Assembly: GCF_020991375.1 (NCBI RefSeq)
Contig: NZ_JAJLQZ010000030.1
Coordinates: forward strand, 1-46,333
Direction of reading: 5' to 3'
Source: Glycomyces amatae
GTDB taxonomy: Bacteria; Actinomycetota; Actinomycetes; Mycobacteriales; Micromonosporaceae
DNA length: 46,333 bases
Part shown: positions 1 to 10,464 of the stretch, piece after piece
Layout of the letters: the number at the start of each line of letters is the position of its first letter
How positions within the stretch are numbered: position 1 is the first letter of the stretch
Notes under the pieces: generated by a model
What the model saw: only the letters and a program-made list of their open reading frames with translations
Told to the model about the DNA's origin: nothing
The model's database searches: none
Program-made: the position numbers and the translations under genes

Positions 1-1
1 C

Positions 2-511
2 CAACACGCCCGAGCCGCCATACGCGAAGCCCGCGCCAAAGCACGAGCACGCTTCACCACCGGGACCACCAACGGCACTGACCGCACCGGCAGTACCGAA
101 CAGGCCCCGGCCGCCACACCGACGCCACCGGCCGCACCGACAGCCGAAGCCGAAGCCGAAACATCATCACCAAGGAAGCCCGCCCTCGCGGAAACCGCCA
201 CCACGGCCAGGACGATCAGGCCGGTCAAGCCAGTGGTCCCGATCGGGCCCATCGACTACGGCGAACCACCCTTCTTACCCCGCCCCAGCAGGCGACTGCT
301 GGGGGACGCGAGGCCACACCACACCACCAGGCCCGCAGCCCGAACCCCCACGGGGCCGGGCCCTCCAGCATGCCCACACCCCAAAGCCGAAACCCCGCCC
401 CAGCCAACGATCACCCCTTTGTCGCCGCCCGCCCTGACCGCGAGCATCCGCCACCTGAAGGTCGAAGGTCCGGTTCAGGAACCGTCCGCCCCTTCATCGC
501 CGCCCTCCTGA
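2..511 (+). CDS. Unknown protein, C-terminal part, low complexity (partial)
   Basis: An open frame enters from the left edge and runs 169 codons to a TGA. No start can be placed because the gene begins outside the window. The encoded tail is rich in Ala, Pro, Thr and Arg and looks disordered. It has an Arg/Ala-rich stretch at the beginning, a Thr/Pro/Glu-rich linker, a short IDYGEPPF segment, and a Pro-rich end. I recognise no domain. The stretch is A/C-rich on the plus strand, unlike the G/C-alternating genes to its right. Its stop is 37 bp from the end of the broken epimerase remnant, so the junction may be a rearrangement point. Tails of this kind occur behind many actinobacterial nuclease and regulatory proteins, but nothing visible supports a specific family. 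It could also be a non-functional remnant. Confidence 0.45.
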   Translation, partial: QHARAAIREARAKARARFTTGTTNGTDRTGSTEQAPAATPTPPAAPTAEAEAETSSPRKPALAETATTARTIRPVKPVVPIGPIDYGEPPFLPRPSRRLLGDARPHHTTRPAARTPTGPGPPACPHPKAETPPQPTITPLSPPALTASIRHLKVEGPVQEPSAPSSPPS

Positions 512-548
512 ACCAAGAACATCCGCGGCCCCGAATACGGAGACCCGT

Positions 549-860
549 TCAGGAAGCGACTGCCACTCCGTCGCCGGCGCGAATGGTGTCCGCGACGGCC
601 ACGGGGAGGCCCGCGAGCGCGGCGTCGGCAGTCGGGGCGCTGCCGGGGACGCCGAGCAGCGCACCGAGGGCGTGGGCATGGACGGTCCTGGCGGTGATCC
701 AGGTGGGAACGCCTTGGGCGGGAACGGGTTCGCCGGTGTCGTCGAGGCGGGCGGCGCCGTCCTCGGGCAGACCGAGCCTCGCGCCGAAGCCGAGCAGGCG
801 GCGGCATTCGGCGTCCAGCCACCGGGGGTGGTGGGCGAGTCGGGCCGCGGAGTCGCCTAA
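549..860 (-). pseudogene. N-acylglucosamine 2-epimerase (AGE) family remnant, start-less and truncated
   Basis: This 103-codon reading frame encodes only the N-terminal portion of an AGE / sulfoquinovose isomerase-like protein. It has a WLDAECRRLLGFGARLG helix, then PTWITARTVHAHALGALLG, the first (alpha/alpha) barrel signature of the family. Normal members have about 380-420 residues; here the homology stops near residue 85 and a stop codon follows 18 residues later. There is no ATG, GTG or TTG at the expected start. The codon overlapping the alpha-galactosidase stop is TTA, and no start codon lies just upstream in frame. The frame directly follows the alpha-galactosidase gene and overlaps its end by 4 nt, so an intact ancestor was probably translationally coupled to it in a sugar operon. 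I call it a decayed gene; a sequencing error at the start would not explain the missing two thirds. Confidence 0.6.
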
Positions 861-2959
861 GGGCGCTCCCTCGTTAGGCGCAGGACCCGCGCGGTGGGGG
901 CCGGGACGTCGGTCGCGACGCGGAGCACGCCCTGGGCGGCGTTCCAGCTCCAGTCCCACTCGCCCATGCCGGGCGTGCCCGGGGCGGGGAAGACCTGGTC
1001 GCAGGCGACCTGGACGCCGCGCAGCGCGGGCAGCGGCAGCTCGACGGCGTCGGGGGCGCCGGGGAGGCGCCAGACGGTGACCACCGCGGCGGCCCCGGTG
1101 TGGAGCGCGAAGGCCTGCCAGGGGCCGCGGTGCTCGAGGCCGAGCGGCCAGGACGGGACGGCGGCCGCGCTGTGCGGCAGGAGCTCCCGGTGCGCGGCGA
1201 CGGCGGTGGCGACGAGCGCGAGCTGCTCCTCGTCCATCCTCGCGAGGTGGCCGCTGAGGTAGAGGCGGCCGGTGATCCCCGCGACGAGGGTGAACGCCGA
1301 CTCCTCGGCGCTCATCTCGGGCTGGGCGTAGCCCCAGTGCCCGGCCTGCTCGGGCAGGATCGACGCGGGGGTGGCGGCCGCGATCGCCGGGTACAGCACC
1401 GGGTCCTGCTGGTCCGACGTGGACTGGAGGTGGAGGCGGGACAGGGTCGCGTAGTCGGCCCGCATGCCGCCGGAGGCGCAGTTCTCGACCAGGAGCCCGG
1501 GATGGCGGGCGAGGACCGCGTCGAGCCAGTCGAGGTAGGCGCGGCAGTGCTCCAGGAGCCCCGCGCCGGGCGCGAGGCCGCCGGCGTCGGTGCCAGGCCC
1601 GGGCATGATGTTGTAGTCGAGCTTGAAGAAGCCCACGCCCATGCCGACGAGGCGGTCCACGACGGCGTCGAGGTGCGCGCGGGCGGCCGGGTGGCGCAGG
1701 TCGAGCTGGTGGCGGCCGTGCTCGACGACGCGCTCGCCGCCGCGCTGGAAGAAGGCCTCGTCGGGCAGGGTCCGCGCGAGCGGGGAGCGGACGCCGACCA
1801 CCTCGGGCTCGAGCCAGATCCCGGGGACCATGCCGAGCTCCCGGATGCGGGCGAGGACGGCGTCGAGGCCGTCGGGGAATCGCGAGCGGCTGGGCTCCCA
1901 CTCCCCCACGGCGTCCCACCAGCCGCCCGCGTCGTCGTCGTACCAGCCCGCGTCGATGCAGTAGTAGTCGGCGCCGGCCTCGGCGGCGGCCTCGGCGAGC
2001 GGGAGGACCTTCGCGGCGGTGGGGTCGCCCATGAGGGTGTTCATGTAGTCGTTGAAGACCACCGGCAGGGGGCCGTCGAGACCGGCGGTGCCCTTGGCGG
2101 CCACGAGGGCGCGGCGGTGGGCGGTGAGCCCGGCGAGGACGGCGCCCACCGGGTCGGCGGGGTCGCGGGCGACGGTGACGGCCACGGGCACGGACGTGAA
2201 GGACTCGCCCGCCTCGAGGCGGACGGTCCACTGGTGCTCGGCGTCGGTGGGGCCCAGGAGCGCGAGCGAGGCGCCGGCGCGGTCCTCGCCCAGCTCCCAG
2301 TGCCAGGCGCCGTTGTGCTCGATCTGGAAGGCGAGGCCGTAGCCGCCGTCGCGGCGGACGACGAGGCCGGTGGGCAGGCGCTCCCCCGTGGACCAGGAGC
2401 CGCGGGTGGTGACGGCCATGCGGGCGCGGTTCATGTGGTGGTGCACGGCGGGGTCCATGGCGGGCAGGCCGGCCTCGCGCAGCGGGGCGCGGTGCCAGCG
2501 GGACTCGGCGACCCAGTCGTTGTCGCCCCACAGGACGTCGAGGTCGTCCACAGTGGTGTCATCGGTGACGAAGGTGCCCAGGACCAGGGAGGTGACGGCC
2601 TGGATCGTGATCGGCCGGTCGGCGCGGAGCACGGTCCAGGCCCGCAGGGCGCGGCCGGAGGGGCTGAGGACGCTGGTGGCGCGCAGCCCGGTGACCGGGT
2701 CGGCCTGGTGGACGTGCAGGTCGCCGCCGATCGTCTCGTGGCCGGTGTGGCGCAGGCGCGAGCCCACGGCGGTGCAGGTGTAGCGGTGGCTGCCGGGGAA
2801 GCGGCCGTGGCCGAGGGCCTGGACCTCGACCAGGGGCGGGGTGGCGGCGGGCGGGCGGGGCGCCTCGCCGGCGGGAGTGAACGACCGGATCGAGACCGGC
2901 GCGTCGGCGCCGGTCGCCAGCTCGAGGTCGAAGTCCCCGGTGGACCATCGCAGTGTCAT
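857..2959 (-). CDS. GH36 alpha-galactosidase
   Basis: A 700-residue cytoplasmic glycoside hydrolase family 36 enzyme that releases alpha-linked galactose from oligosaccharides such as raffinose or melibiose. It has an N-terminal beta-sandwich and a central (beta/alpha)8 barrel. The barrel starts near residue 330 with the family signature DAGWYDD and continues through GIWLEPEVV. The nucleophile Asp is about residue 447 in KLDYN. The substrate loop is CASGGMRAD, and the acid/base Asp is about residue 516 in STSDQQD. No signal peptide is present. The ATG at 2959 is preceded by GAGGAG at good distance; the longer frame upstream would run through the poly-G/poly-C tract and encode poly-Gly/Pro, so it is rejected. 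The downstream AGE remnant suggests a former sugar operon. The exact substrate cannot be read from the sequence. Confidence 0.92.
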   Translation of the reverse strand: MTLRWSTGDFDLELATGADAPVSIRSFTPAGEAPRPPAATPPLVEVQALGHGRFPGSHRYTCTAVGSRLRHTGHETIGGDLHVHQADPVTGLRATSVLSPSGRALRAWTVLRADRPITIQAVTSLVLGTFVTDDTTVDDLDVLWGDNDWVAESRWHRAPLREAGLPAMDPAVHHHMNRARMAVTTRGSWSTGERLPTGLVVRRDGGYGLAFQIEHNGAWHWELGEDRAGASLALLGPTDAEHQWTVRLEAGESFTSVPVAVTVARDPADPVGAVLAGLTAHRRALVAAKGTAGLDGPLPVVFNDYMNTLMGDPTAAKVLPLAEAAAEAGADYYCIDAGWYDDDAGGWWDAVGEWEPSRSRFPDGLDAVLARIRELGMVPGIWLEPEVVGVRSPLARTLPDEAFFQRGGERVVEHGRHQLDLRHPAARAHLDAVVDRLVGMGVGFFKLDYNIMPGPGTDAGGLAPGAGLLEHCRAYLDWLDAVLARHPGLLVENCASGGMRADYATLSRLHLQSTSDQQDPVLYPAIAAATPASILPEQAGHWGYAQPEMSAEESAFTLVAGITGRLYLSGHLARMDEEQLALVATAVAAHRELLPHSAAAVPSWPLGLEHRGPWQAFALHTGAAAVVTVWRLPGAPDAVELPLPALRGVQVACDQVFPAPGTPGMGEWDWSWNAAQGVLRVATDVPAPTARVLRLTRERP

Positions 2960-3012
2960 GGCGTGTCTCCTCATGGCGTCGTTCGGCCCGGTGGGGCCGG
3001 TGGCGGGGGCGT

Positions 3013-3065
<53 letters not shown>

Positions 3066-3247
3066 GCCGCTCCGCGGAGGAGCGGCACCGGGCGGGGACC
3101 ACGCGCGGGCGGCTTCCCGCGCGCGACCTCGGTATGGCGACGTTCGCGAATCCCCTTCTGTCGCCGCCATCCCGCCAGTGCCGAACGGCTTTTTTGCTAT
3201 CCATGCAACACGACGAGCAACTGAACGGCAACAACGAGTTCACCGCC

Positions 3248-3301
3248 TGTGGATAATTTTCCCACGGGCGGCGTTCTCGCTGGTCGTTCGGTTGTGGATA
3301 A
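3248..3301 (-). promoter_or_regulatory. Pair of perfect DnaA boxes
   Basis: TGTGGATAA occurs at 3248-3256 and again at 3293-3301, both in the same orientation (TTATCCACA on the minus strand), 45 bp apart in an A/T-richer spacer. This 9-mer should occur well under once by chance in 46 kb of 70% GC DNA. The boxes could titrate DnaA or let DnaA control the alpha-galactosidase promoter. There is no dnaA, dnaN or recF nearby, so this is not oriC. Confidence 0.6.
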
Positions 3302-3372
3302 CTCGGTGCGCTGGACCCTCACCGAGGCGGCGGCGTGGAGGCCGGACGCCTGCGAGCGGCCCCGCCGGCGGG

Positions 3373-6132
<2,760 letters not shown>

Positions 6133-6497
6133 GGAGGTCTCCACTGGTGGTCTGGGCAAACCCTGAGGGGCCGCTCGCGCCGACGTCCTTGTCCGCGGTC
6201 AGTTGTCATCGTGGGCACCCGCGGCGAGCGCTTGCACGGCCGTGGATCCGCACTTCACGGCAGTCGCTCGCGGCACCGTGGGCTCGCGCCGACCGGGTGC
6301 GCTCGCGGAGCCGTGAAGAGGCTCCGTCAGCGTAACTTACCGGTAATGGGCGCGCCACTTTTCGATTCCGGCATGCGGGACGGGCCCGCGCGTACCGGAC
6401 AGCGGCGGGTGAGATGCGTGACGGACCGGTGGCATACGCTGGTGCGACCGAGAACGCCGCCCCGCCCGATCCACTTGCGAAGGGATCCCGACCGCCG
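6133..6497. other. Divergent promoter region between ppc and the APS kinase fusion
   Basis: No gene is visible in 365 bases. It must contain the ppc promoter (leftward) and that of the sulfur gene (rightward). A perfect 10-bp palindrome TTACCGGTAA sits at 6337-6346 in the middle and is a candidate operator. No clear -35/-10 pair could be assigned by eye. Confidence 0.5.
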
Positions 6498-8042
6498 ATG
6501 TCTGACTGGGTACTGCCCGACGAGATCCTCGCCGAAGCGCCGAGCCACACCCCGCTGCCGCACGAACTGGCCGACCTGGAGCTGCTGCTGTTCGGGGCGT
6601 ACGCGCCCCTGCGGGGGTTCATGGGCGAGGCGCAGGCGCGGGCGGTGGCCCGGACCGGCATGCTCGCCGACGGGACGGCGTGGCCGGTGCCGGTGACGCT
6701 GGACGTGCCGATCGAGATCGCGCGGCAGCTCGACCACCCCGACCCGAAGCGGCGTGTGCTGCGCATCACCGATCCCGAGGGGGCGCCGGTCGCGGCCGTG
6801 GAGTGCCACAGCCTCGACGCGCTCGGCCCGGACATGGTCCGCGTCGGGGGGCCGGTGCGGCGCATCGCCGATGCGGCCCACGGGGTCTTCACGGGTCTGC
6901 GCGCCACGCCCGAGCAGGCCAGGACGACCTATACGAAGCCGCGCGTGCTGGCGCTGGTGGCGGACAAGCCGCTGCACCGCCCGCAGTTGGCGCAGTTGGC
7001 GCGCGCCGCGCACAACCTGGCCGCGCACGTGCTGGTCATGATCCCCACCGGGGACGAGACGAACGGCGACCGCGAGCTGCGGCTGCCGACCGCGGCGCTG
7101 GTGCGCTCGGTCCTGGCCGCGAAGGACCGGCTGCCGACCGCGACCGTGCTGACGGTGCCGCTGTCCAAGCGCGGCGACCGCCTGCGCGACGGCCTGCTGA
7201 CGGCGAAGGTGGCGGCCGCCTACGGCGCGACGCACCTCATGACCGGGCCCGACGGGCTCGGGGGCGGCGACGGGGTCCGCGCGATGGTCCCCCGCGAGCT
7301 CGCGTACGACACGCGCGACGGCCAGTGGCGCCCCATCGAGGACATCGAGCCGCCGTTCCGGCGCACGGCGCTGAGCGACGCCGAGATCGCCGACATGCTC
7401 GACCGCGGTTTCGGCCTGCCGGAGTGGCACACGCCGCCGAGCGTGGCCGCCGAGCTGCGCAAGGCCCGTCCGCCGCGGCGCCAGCGGGGGCTGTCCCTGT
7501 TCTTCACGGGCCTGTCCGGCTCGGGGAAGTCCACGATCTCGCGCGGGGTCCACGAGGCGCTGCTGGAGGACGGGACGCGCACGGTGTCGCTGTTCGACGG
7601 CGACGTGGTGCGCCGGCTGCTCTCCAGCGGGCTCGGGTTCTCCCGGGCCGACCGGTCGGTGAACGTCCGCCGGATCGGGTTCGTCGCGGCCGAGGTCGCC
7701 CGCCACGGCGGCATCGGCATGGCCGCTCCGATCGCGCCGTACGAGGCCGACCGGGCCGAGGCGCGGCGCATGGCCGAGGCGGCCGGGGCCGACTTCGTGC
7801 TCGTCCACATCTCGACGCCCCTGGAGGTGTGCGAGTCGCGGGACCGCAAGGGGCTGTACGCGAAGGCGCGGGCGGGGCAGATCCCCGAGTTCACGGGGAT
7901 CTCCGACCCGTACGAGCCGCCGCCGAACGCGGAGCTGGAGATCGACACCACCGACATCACCGTCGGCGAGGCCGTCGAGCAGGTCCTGGAGTACCTGTCC
8001 GAGGGCGGCTGGCTGGAGCCGATCGGGCTGAAGATCGCCTGA
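6498..8042 (+). CDS. ATP-sulfurylase-like domain fused to APS kinase
   Basis: A 514-residue fusion. The C-terminal third (about residues 325-500) is an APS kinase that phosphorylates adenylyl sulfate to PAPS: P-loop GLSGSGKST at 338-346, DGDVVRRLLS, then RKGLYAKARAGQIPEFTGISDPYE. The N-terminal 320 residues have the layout of a Sat-type ATP sulfurylase (FGAYAPLRGFMGE, GPVRRI). However, the catalytic QTRNPxHxAH block is replaced by VADKPLHRPQ, and the GRDHAG block by TGPDGLGG. This domain is therefore probably not an active sulfurylase. In the kinase the usual SP(Y/F)R is APYE. The ATG at 6498 follows AAGGGA; a longer frame from 6414 has no support. There are no cysD, cysN or cysH genes nearby. 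It may serve PAPS synthesis or a specialised sulfation route (inference). Confidence 0.82.
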   Translation: MSDWVLPDEILAEAPSHTPLPHELADLELLLFGAYAPLRGFMGEAQARAVARTGMLADGTAWPVPVTLDVPIEIARQLDHPDPKRRVLRITDPEGAPVAAVECHSLDALGPDMVRVGGPVRRIADAAHGVFTGLRATPEQARTTYTKPRVLALVADKPLHRPQLAQLARAAHNLAAHVLVMIPTGDETNGDRELRLPTAALVRSVLAAKDRLPTATVLTVPLSKRGDRLRDGLLTAKVAAAYGATHLMTGPDGLGGGDGVRAMVPRELAYDTRDGQWRPIEDIEPPFRRTALSDAEIADMLDRGFGLPEWHTPPSVAAELRKARPPRRQRGLSLFFTGLSGSGKSTISRGVHEALLEDGTRTVSLFDGDVVRRLLSSGLGFSRADRSVNVRRIGFVAAEVARHGGIGMAAPIAPYEADRAEARRMAEAAGADFVLVHISTPLEVCESRDRKGLYAKARAGQIPEFTGISDPYEPPPNAELEIDTTDITVGEAVEQVLEYLSEGGWLEPIGLKIA

Positions 8043-8051
8043 GCGGATGCG

Positions 8052-8078
8052 GAAGGCCCGGGCACGGCCCGGGCCTTC
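8052..8078. terminator. Bidirectional terminator hairpin
   Basis: An 11-bp perfect stem GAAGGCCCGGG / CCCGGGCCTTC with a CACGG loop, nine bases after the stop of the APS kinase fusion and 24 bases before the end of the convergent VKOR gene. There is no T-run, as is usual in high-GC actinobacteria. Confidence 0.75.
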
Positions 8079-8102
8079 GCCGCGTCCCGGGGCGGCGGGC
8101 CG

Positions 8103-8723
8103 CTAGAGGAGGGTGGACCAGTAGTCCCAGAAGCCGGTGGCCACGACCGTGACGACCGCCAGGTACAGCAGCGCCAGGCCGATCCAGTGGAAGCGCAGCA
8201 GGTCGTCGACGGCGTCGCGCCAGTCGGCGCTCACCGGGATCGCGCCGGTGCGGAGGTTGCGGACCGTGGTGAACCAGAAGATCGGCAGGACCACTGCCCA
8301 CACCGCCATGCACCAGGGGCACAGGACCCCGATCATGTAGACCGACTGGAAGATCAGCCAGGACACGAACGCGATCCCGCCGAGGGCGCCGAGGTTGAAC
8401 ACCAGCGCGATCCAGCGCGGCAGCGACACCTTCGACAGGAGCAGGACCCCCATGAAGACCACCAGCGGGAAGCTCGCCAGGCCGATGATCGGGTTCGCGA
8501 ACCCGAACACCGAGGCCTGCCAGGTGCTCATGACGGTGCCGCAGGACAGGACCGGGTTGAAGTCGCAGGAGATGACGTGGTCGGGGTCGAGCAGCGACGC
8601 GATCCGCTCGTAGGTGAGGTCGAATGCGGCGGCCAGGCCGACCAGGCCGCCCAGGAGCAGGACCAGCCCGGTGACGGTGCGTCCCCGGGCCTCTCTGCCG
8701 CTCTCGCCGAAGGCCTCGTCCAC
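8103..8723 (-). CDS. Vitamin K epoxide reductase (VKOR) family membrane protein
   Basis: A 206-residue inner-membrane quinone-linked thiol oxidoreductase that probably reoxidises a periplasmic DsbA-like protein during disulfide bond formation. It has about five hydrophobic segments. The loop cysteines are Cys53 and Cys61 (CDFNPVLSC), and the active-site pair is Cys135/Cys138 (CPWC), as in bacterial VKOR. The GTG at 8723 is chosen because GGGAGG precedes it by six bases; longer frames up to 8819 add an Arg/Thr-rich stretch without homology. The gene is convergent with the APS kinase fusion and downstream of the SDR gene by about 100 bp. No DsbA partner is in the window. Confidence 0.9.
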   Translation of the reverse strand: MDEAFGESGREARGRTVTGLVLLLGGLVGLAAAFDLTYERIASLLDPDHVISCDFNPVLSCGTVMSTWQASVFGFANPIIGLASFPLVVFMGVLLLSKVSLPRWIALVFNLGALGGIAFVSWLIFQSVYMIGVLCPWCMAVWAVVLPIFWFTTVRNLRTGAIPVSADWRDAVDDLLRFHWIGLALLYLAVVTVVATGFWDYWSTLL

Positions 8724-8827
8724 GCGCGCCTCCCTCGTCTCCGCTGTCGCCGTCGCAAGTCTCGTCACGCAAGGGTAACGACCGCGGCCCGTCCGAAGTT
8801 GCGGCGCGGCACCGGGCATGTGACGGT

Positions 8828-9700
8828 TCAGGCCCGCAGGGACTGTCCCCCGTCGACCACGAGGGTCTGGCCGGTGACGTAGGAGGCCGAAGGGGCGCAG
8901 AAGAACACGGCCGCCGCGGCGACCTCTTCGGGCGTGCCGGGGCGGCCCATCGGGCCGTCGAGGCCCTTCTGGAGCTCGGGCACGGTCGAGGAGCCGGTGC
9001 GGACCAGGCCGGGCGCGATCGCGTTGACGGTGACGCCGTCGGCGACCACTTCGGTGGCGAGCGCCTTCGTCAGGCCGGTGACCCCGGCCTTCGCGGCGGC
9101 GTAGGCGGCCTCGGCGGGGACGGCGTTCACCACGCCGGCCGTCGCGGCCACGTTCACGATCCGGCCCCAGCCGCGCTCGGCCATCGACTGGACGAACGCC
9201 CGCGACACCAGGAACGCCGTGTCGAGGTTCCGCGCCAGCTCCGACTGCCAGTCCGCATAGGACAGCTGGGCGACCGGCTTCACCACGGCCGGGTCGGACT
9301 TCGAGGTGAGGCCCGCGTTGTTGACGAGGATGTCGACCTCGCCGAGGGCGTCGCCGACCGCGTCGGCCAGGCCGCCGACCTCGGCCTCGTCCGCCAGGTC
9401 CGCCACGAACCCGATCGCGTCGATCTCGCCGGCTCGCTCGTGGATCCGCTTGGTGGTGGACACGATCGCGACCGACGCGCCCGCCAGTCGCAGCCGCGTG
9501 GCGATGGCGTACCCGATCCCGTCGGTCGCCCCCGCGCCCGTCACGAGCGCGATCTTCCCGGCCAGCGAGTCGAGTTCCTGGAGGCGCCCGCGCTGCGACG
9601 CGGCCAGCGGCGACTGGCCGCTCGAAGGGAGGTCGATCACCTCCGCGAGGCCGTCGAACGACGAGTCGAATGAGTCGGGTCCGGTGCGCGGTTCATTCAT
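8828..9700 (-). CDS. Short-chain dehydrogenase/reductase (SDR)
   Basis: A 290-residue NAD(P)-dependent oxidoreductase with a classical Rossmann fold. The dinucleotide motif [10 protein letters not shown] is at residues 54-63, NNAG at 127-130, the catalytic Tyr200 and Lys204 in YAAAK, and the C-terminal [11 protein letters not shown]. It carries about 48 extra residues before the fold, longer than FabG-like proteins of about 250. The position of the usual catalytic Ser, 13 residues before the Tyr, holds Thr187 (VAATAG). Thr may replace Ser, but activity is not certain. The ATG at 9700 has no strong ribosome site. The substrate cannot be predicted. The gene stands between the VKOR gene and a divergent AMMECR1 gene. 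Confidence 0.88.
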   Translation of the reverse strand: MNEPRTGPDSFDSSFDGLAEVIDLPSSGQSPLAASQRGRLQELDSLAGKIALVTGAGATDGIGYAIATRLRLAGASVAIVSTTKRIHERAGEIDAIGFVADLADEAEVGGLADAVGDALGEVDILVNNAGLTSKSDPAVVKPVAQLSYADWQSELARNLDTAFLVSRAFVQSMAERGWGRIVNVAATAGVVNAVPAEAAYAAAKAGVTGLTKALATEVVADGVTVNAIAPGLVRTGSSTVPELQKGLDGPMGRPGTPEEVAAAAVFFCAPSASYVTGQTLVVDGGQSLRA

Positions 9701-9846
9701 TGACGCAGTCTCTCACGCGGCCCCGCCCGAACGCACCACCGCCGGGCCGGGCGGCACCGAATGGGGCGCCCGGGCCGGCCTCCGCGGGAGCGCCGGGGAG
9801 GCGGCGGGCCCTGGCCGCCCGGCGGCGGCCGTGGGACCATCGGAGG

Positions 9847-10446
9847 ATGGAGCCGCAGCTGAGCCGCGACCTCGGACCGGTCCTGACCGCGCTGGCGCGC
9901 ACCGCGGTCGCGACCTCGTTCGAGCCGCGGCCGCCGGACGCGGCCGCACTCGCCGCCGCGGGGGCCGCGCCGGCGCTCGGCAGGCGCGAGGCGACCTTCG
10001 TGACGCTCGAGCGCGACGGCGCCTTGCGCGGCTGCATCGGCACGCTGAGGGCGCTGCGGCCCTTGGGCGTCGACGTGGTCCGCAACGCCCGCGCCGCCGC
10101 CCGCGACCCGCGGATGCCCGCGGTGCGGCCCGAGGAGGTCGACGAGCTGCGGATCACCGTGACCGTGCTCTCCCCGCCGGAGCCGATGGGCGCGGGGGAC
10201 TTCACGGCGCTGCTGGAGCGGCTCCGCCCCGGCGTGGACGGGCTCACCCTCAAGGACGGCGGGCGCCGCCGCGCGACGTTCCTGCCGTCGGTGTGGGCGG
10301 GCCTGCCCGAACCCGAGCGGTTCGTCGCGGCCCTGCTGCGCAAGGGCGGCTGGCCGCAGGGCCCCGGGGGCGGCGGGCTGCGCTCGGCCGCCTGGCCCGA
10401 GGGCCTGGAGGCCGAGCGCTACGAGACGGTGTCGTTCACCGGTTGA
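9847..10446 (+). CDS. AMMECR1 domain protein (AmmeMemoRadiSam protein A)
   Basis: A 199-residue protein with the AMMECR1 fold. The diagnostic LRGCIGTLR motif is near residue 59, followed by RDPRMPAVRPEEVDELRITVTVL and the later block GLTLKDGGRRRATFLPSVW. The family's biochemical role is not established; some bacterial members co-occur with Memo and radical-SAM genes. Neither partner is present here, so this is a solitary copy. The ATG at 9847 directly follows CGGAGG, which leaves almost no spacing, so a slightly different start is possible. It is convergent with the phzF-like gene, with only 18 bp between the stops. Confidence 0.85.
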   Translation: MEPQLSRDLGPVLTALARTAVATSFEPRPPDAAALAAAGAAPALGRREATFVTLERDGALRGCIGTLRALRPLGVDVVRNARAAARDPRMPAVRPEEVDELRITVTVLSPPEPMGAGDFTALLERLRPGVDGLTLKDGGRRRATFLPSVWAGLPEPERFVAALLRKGGWPQGPGGGGLRSAAWPEGLEAERYETVSFTG

Positions 10447-10464
10447 GGGGTGTTCGAGCATCCT

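Noticed and set aside
3248..3301. Chromosome replication origin
   Set aside because: Only two DnaA boxes and no dnaA, dnaN, gyrB or rpmH nearby; treated as an isolated DnaA-binding site.
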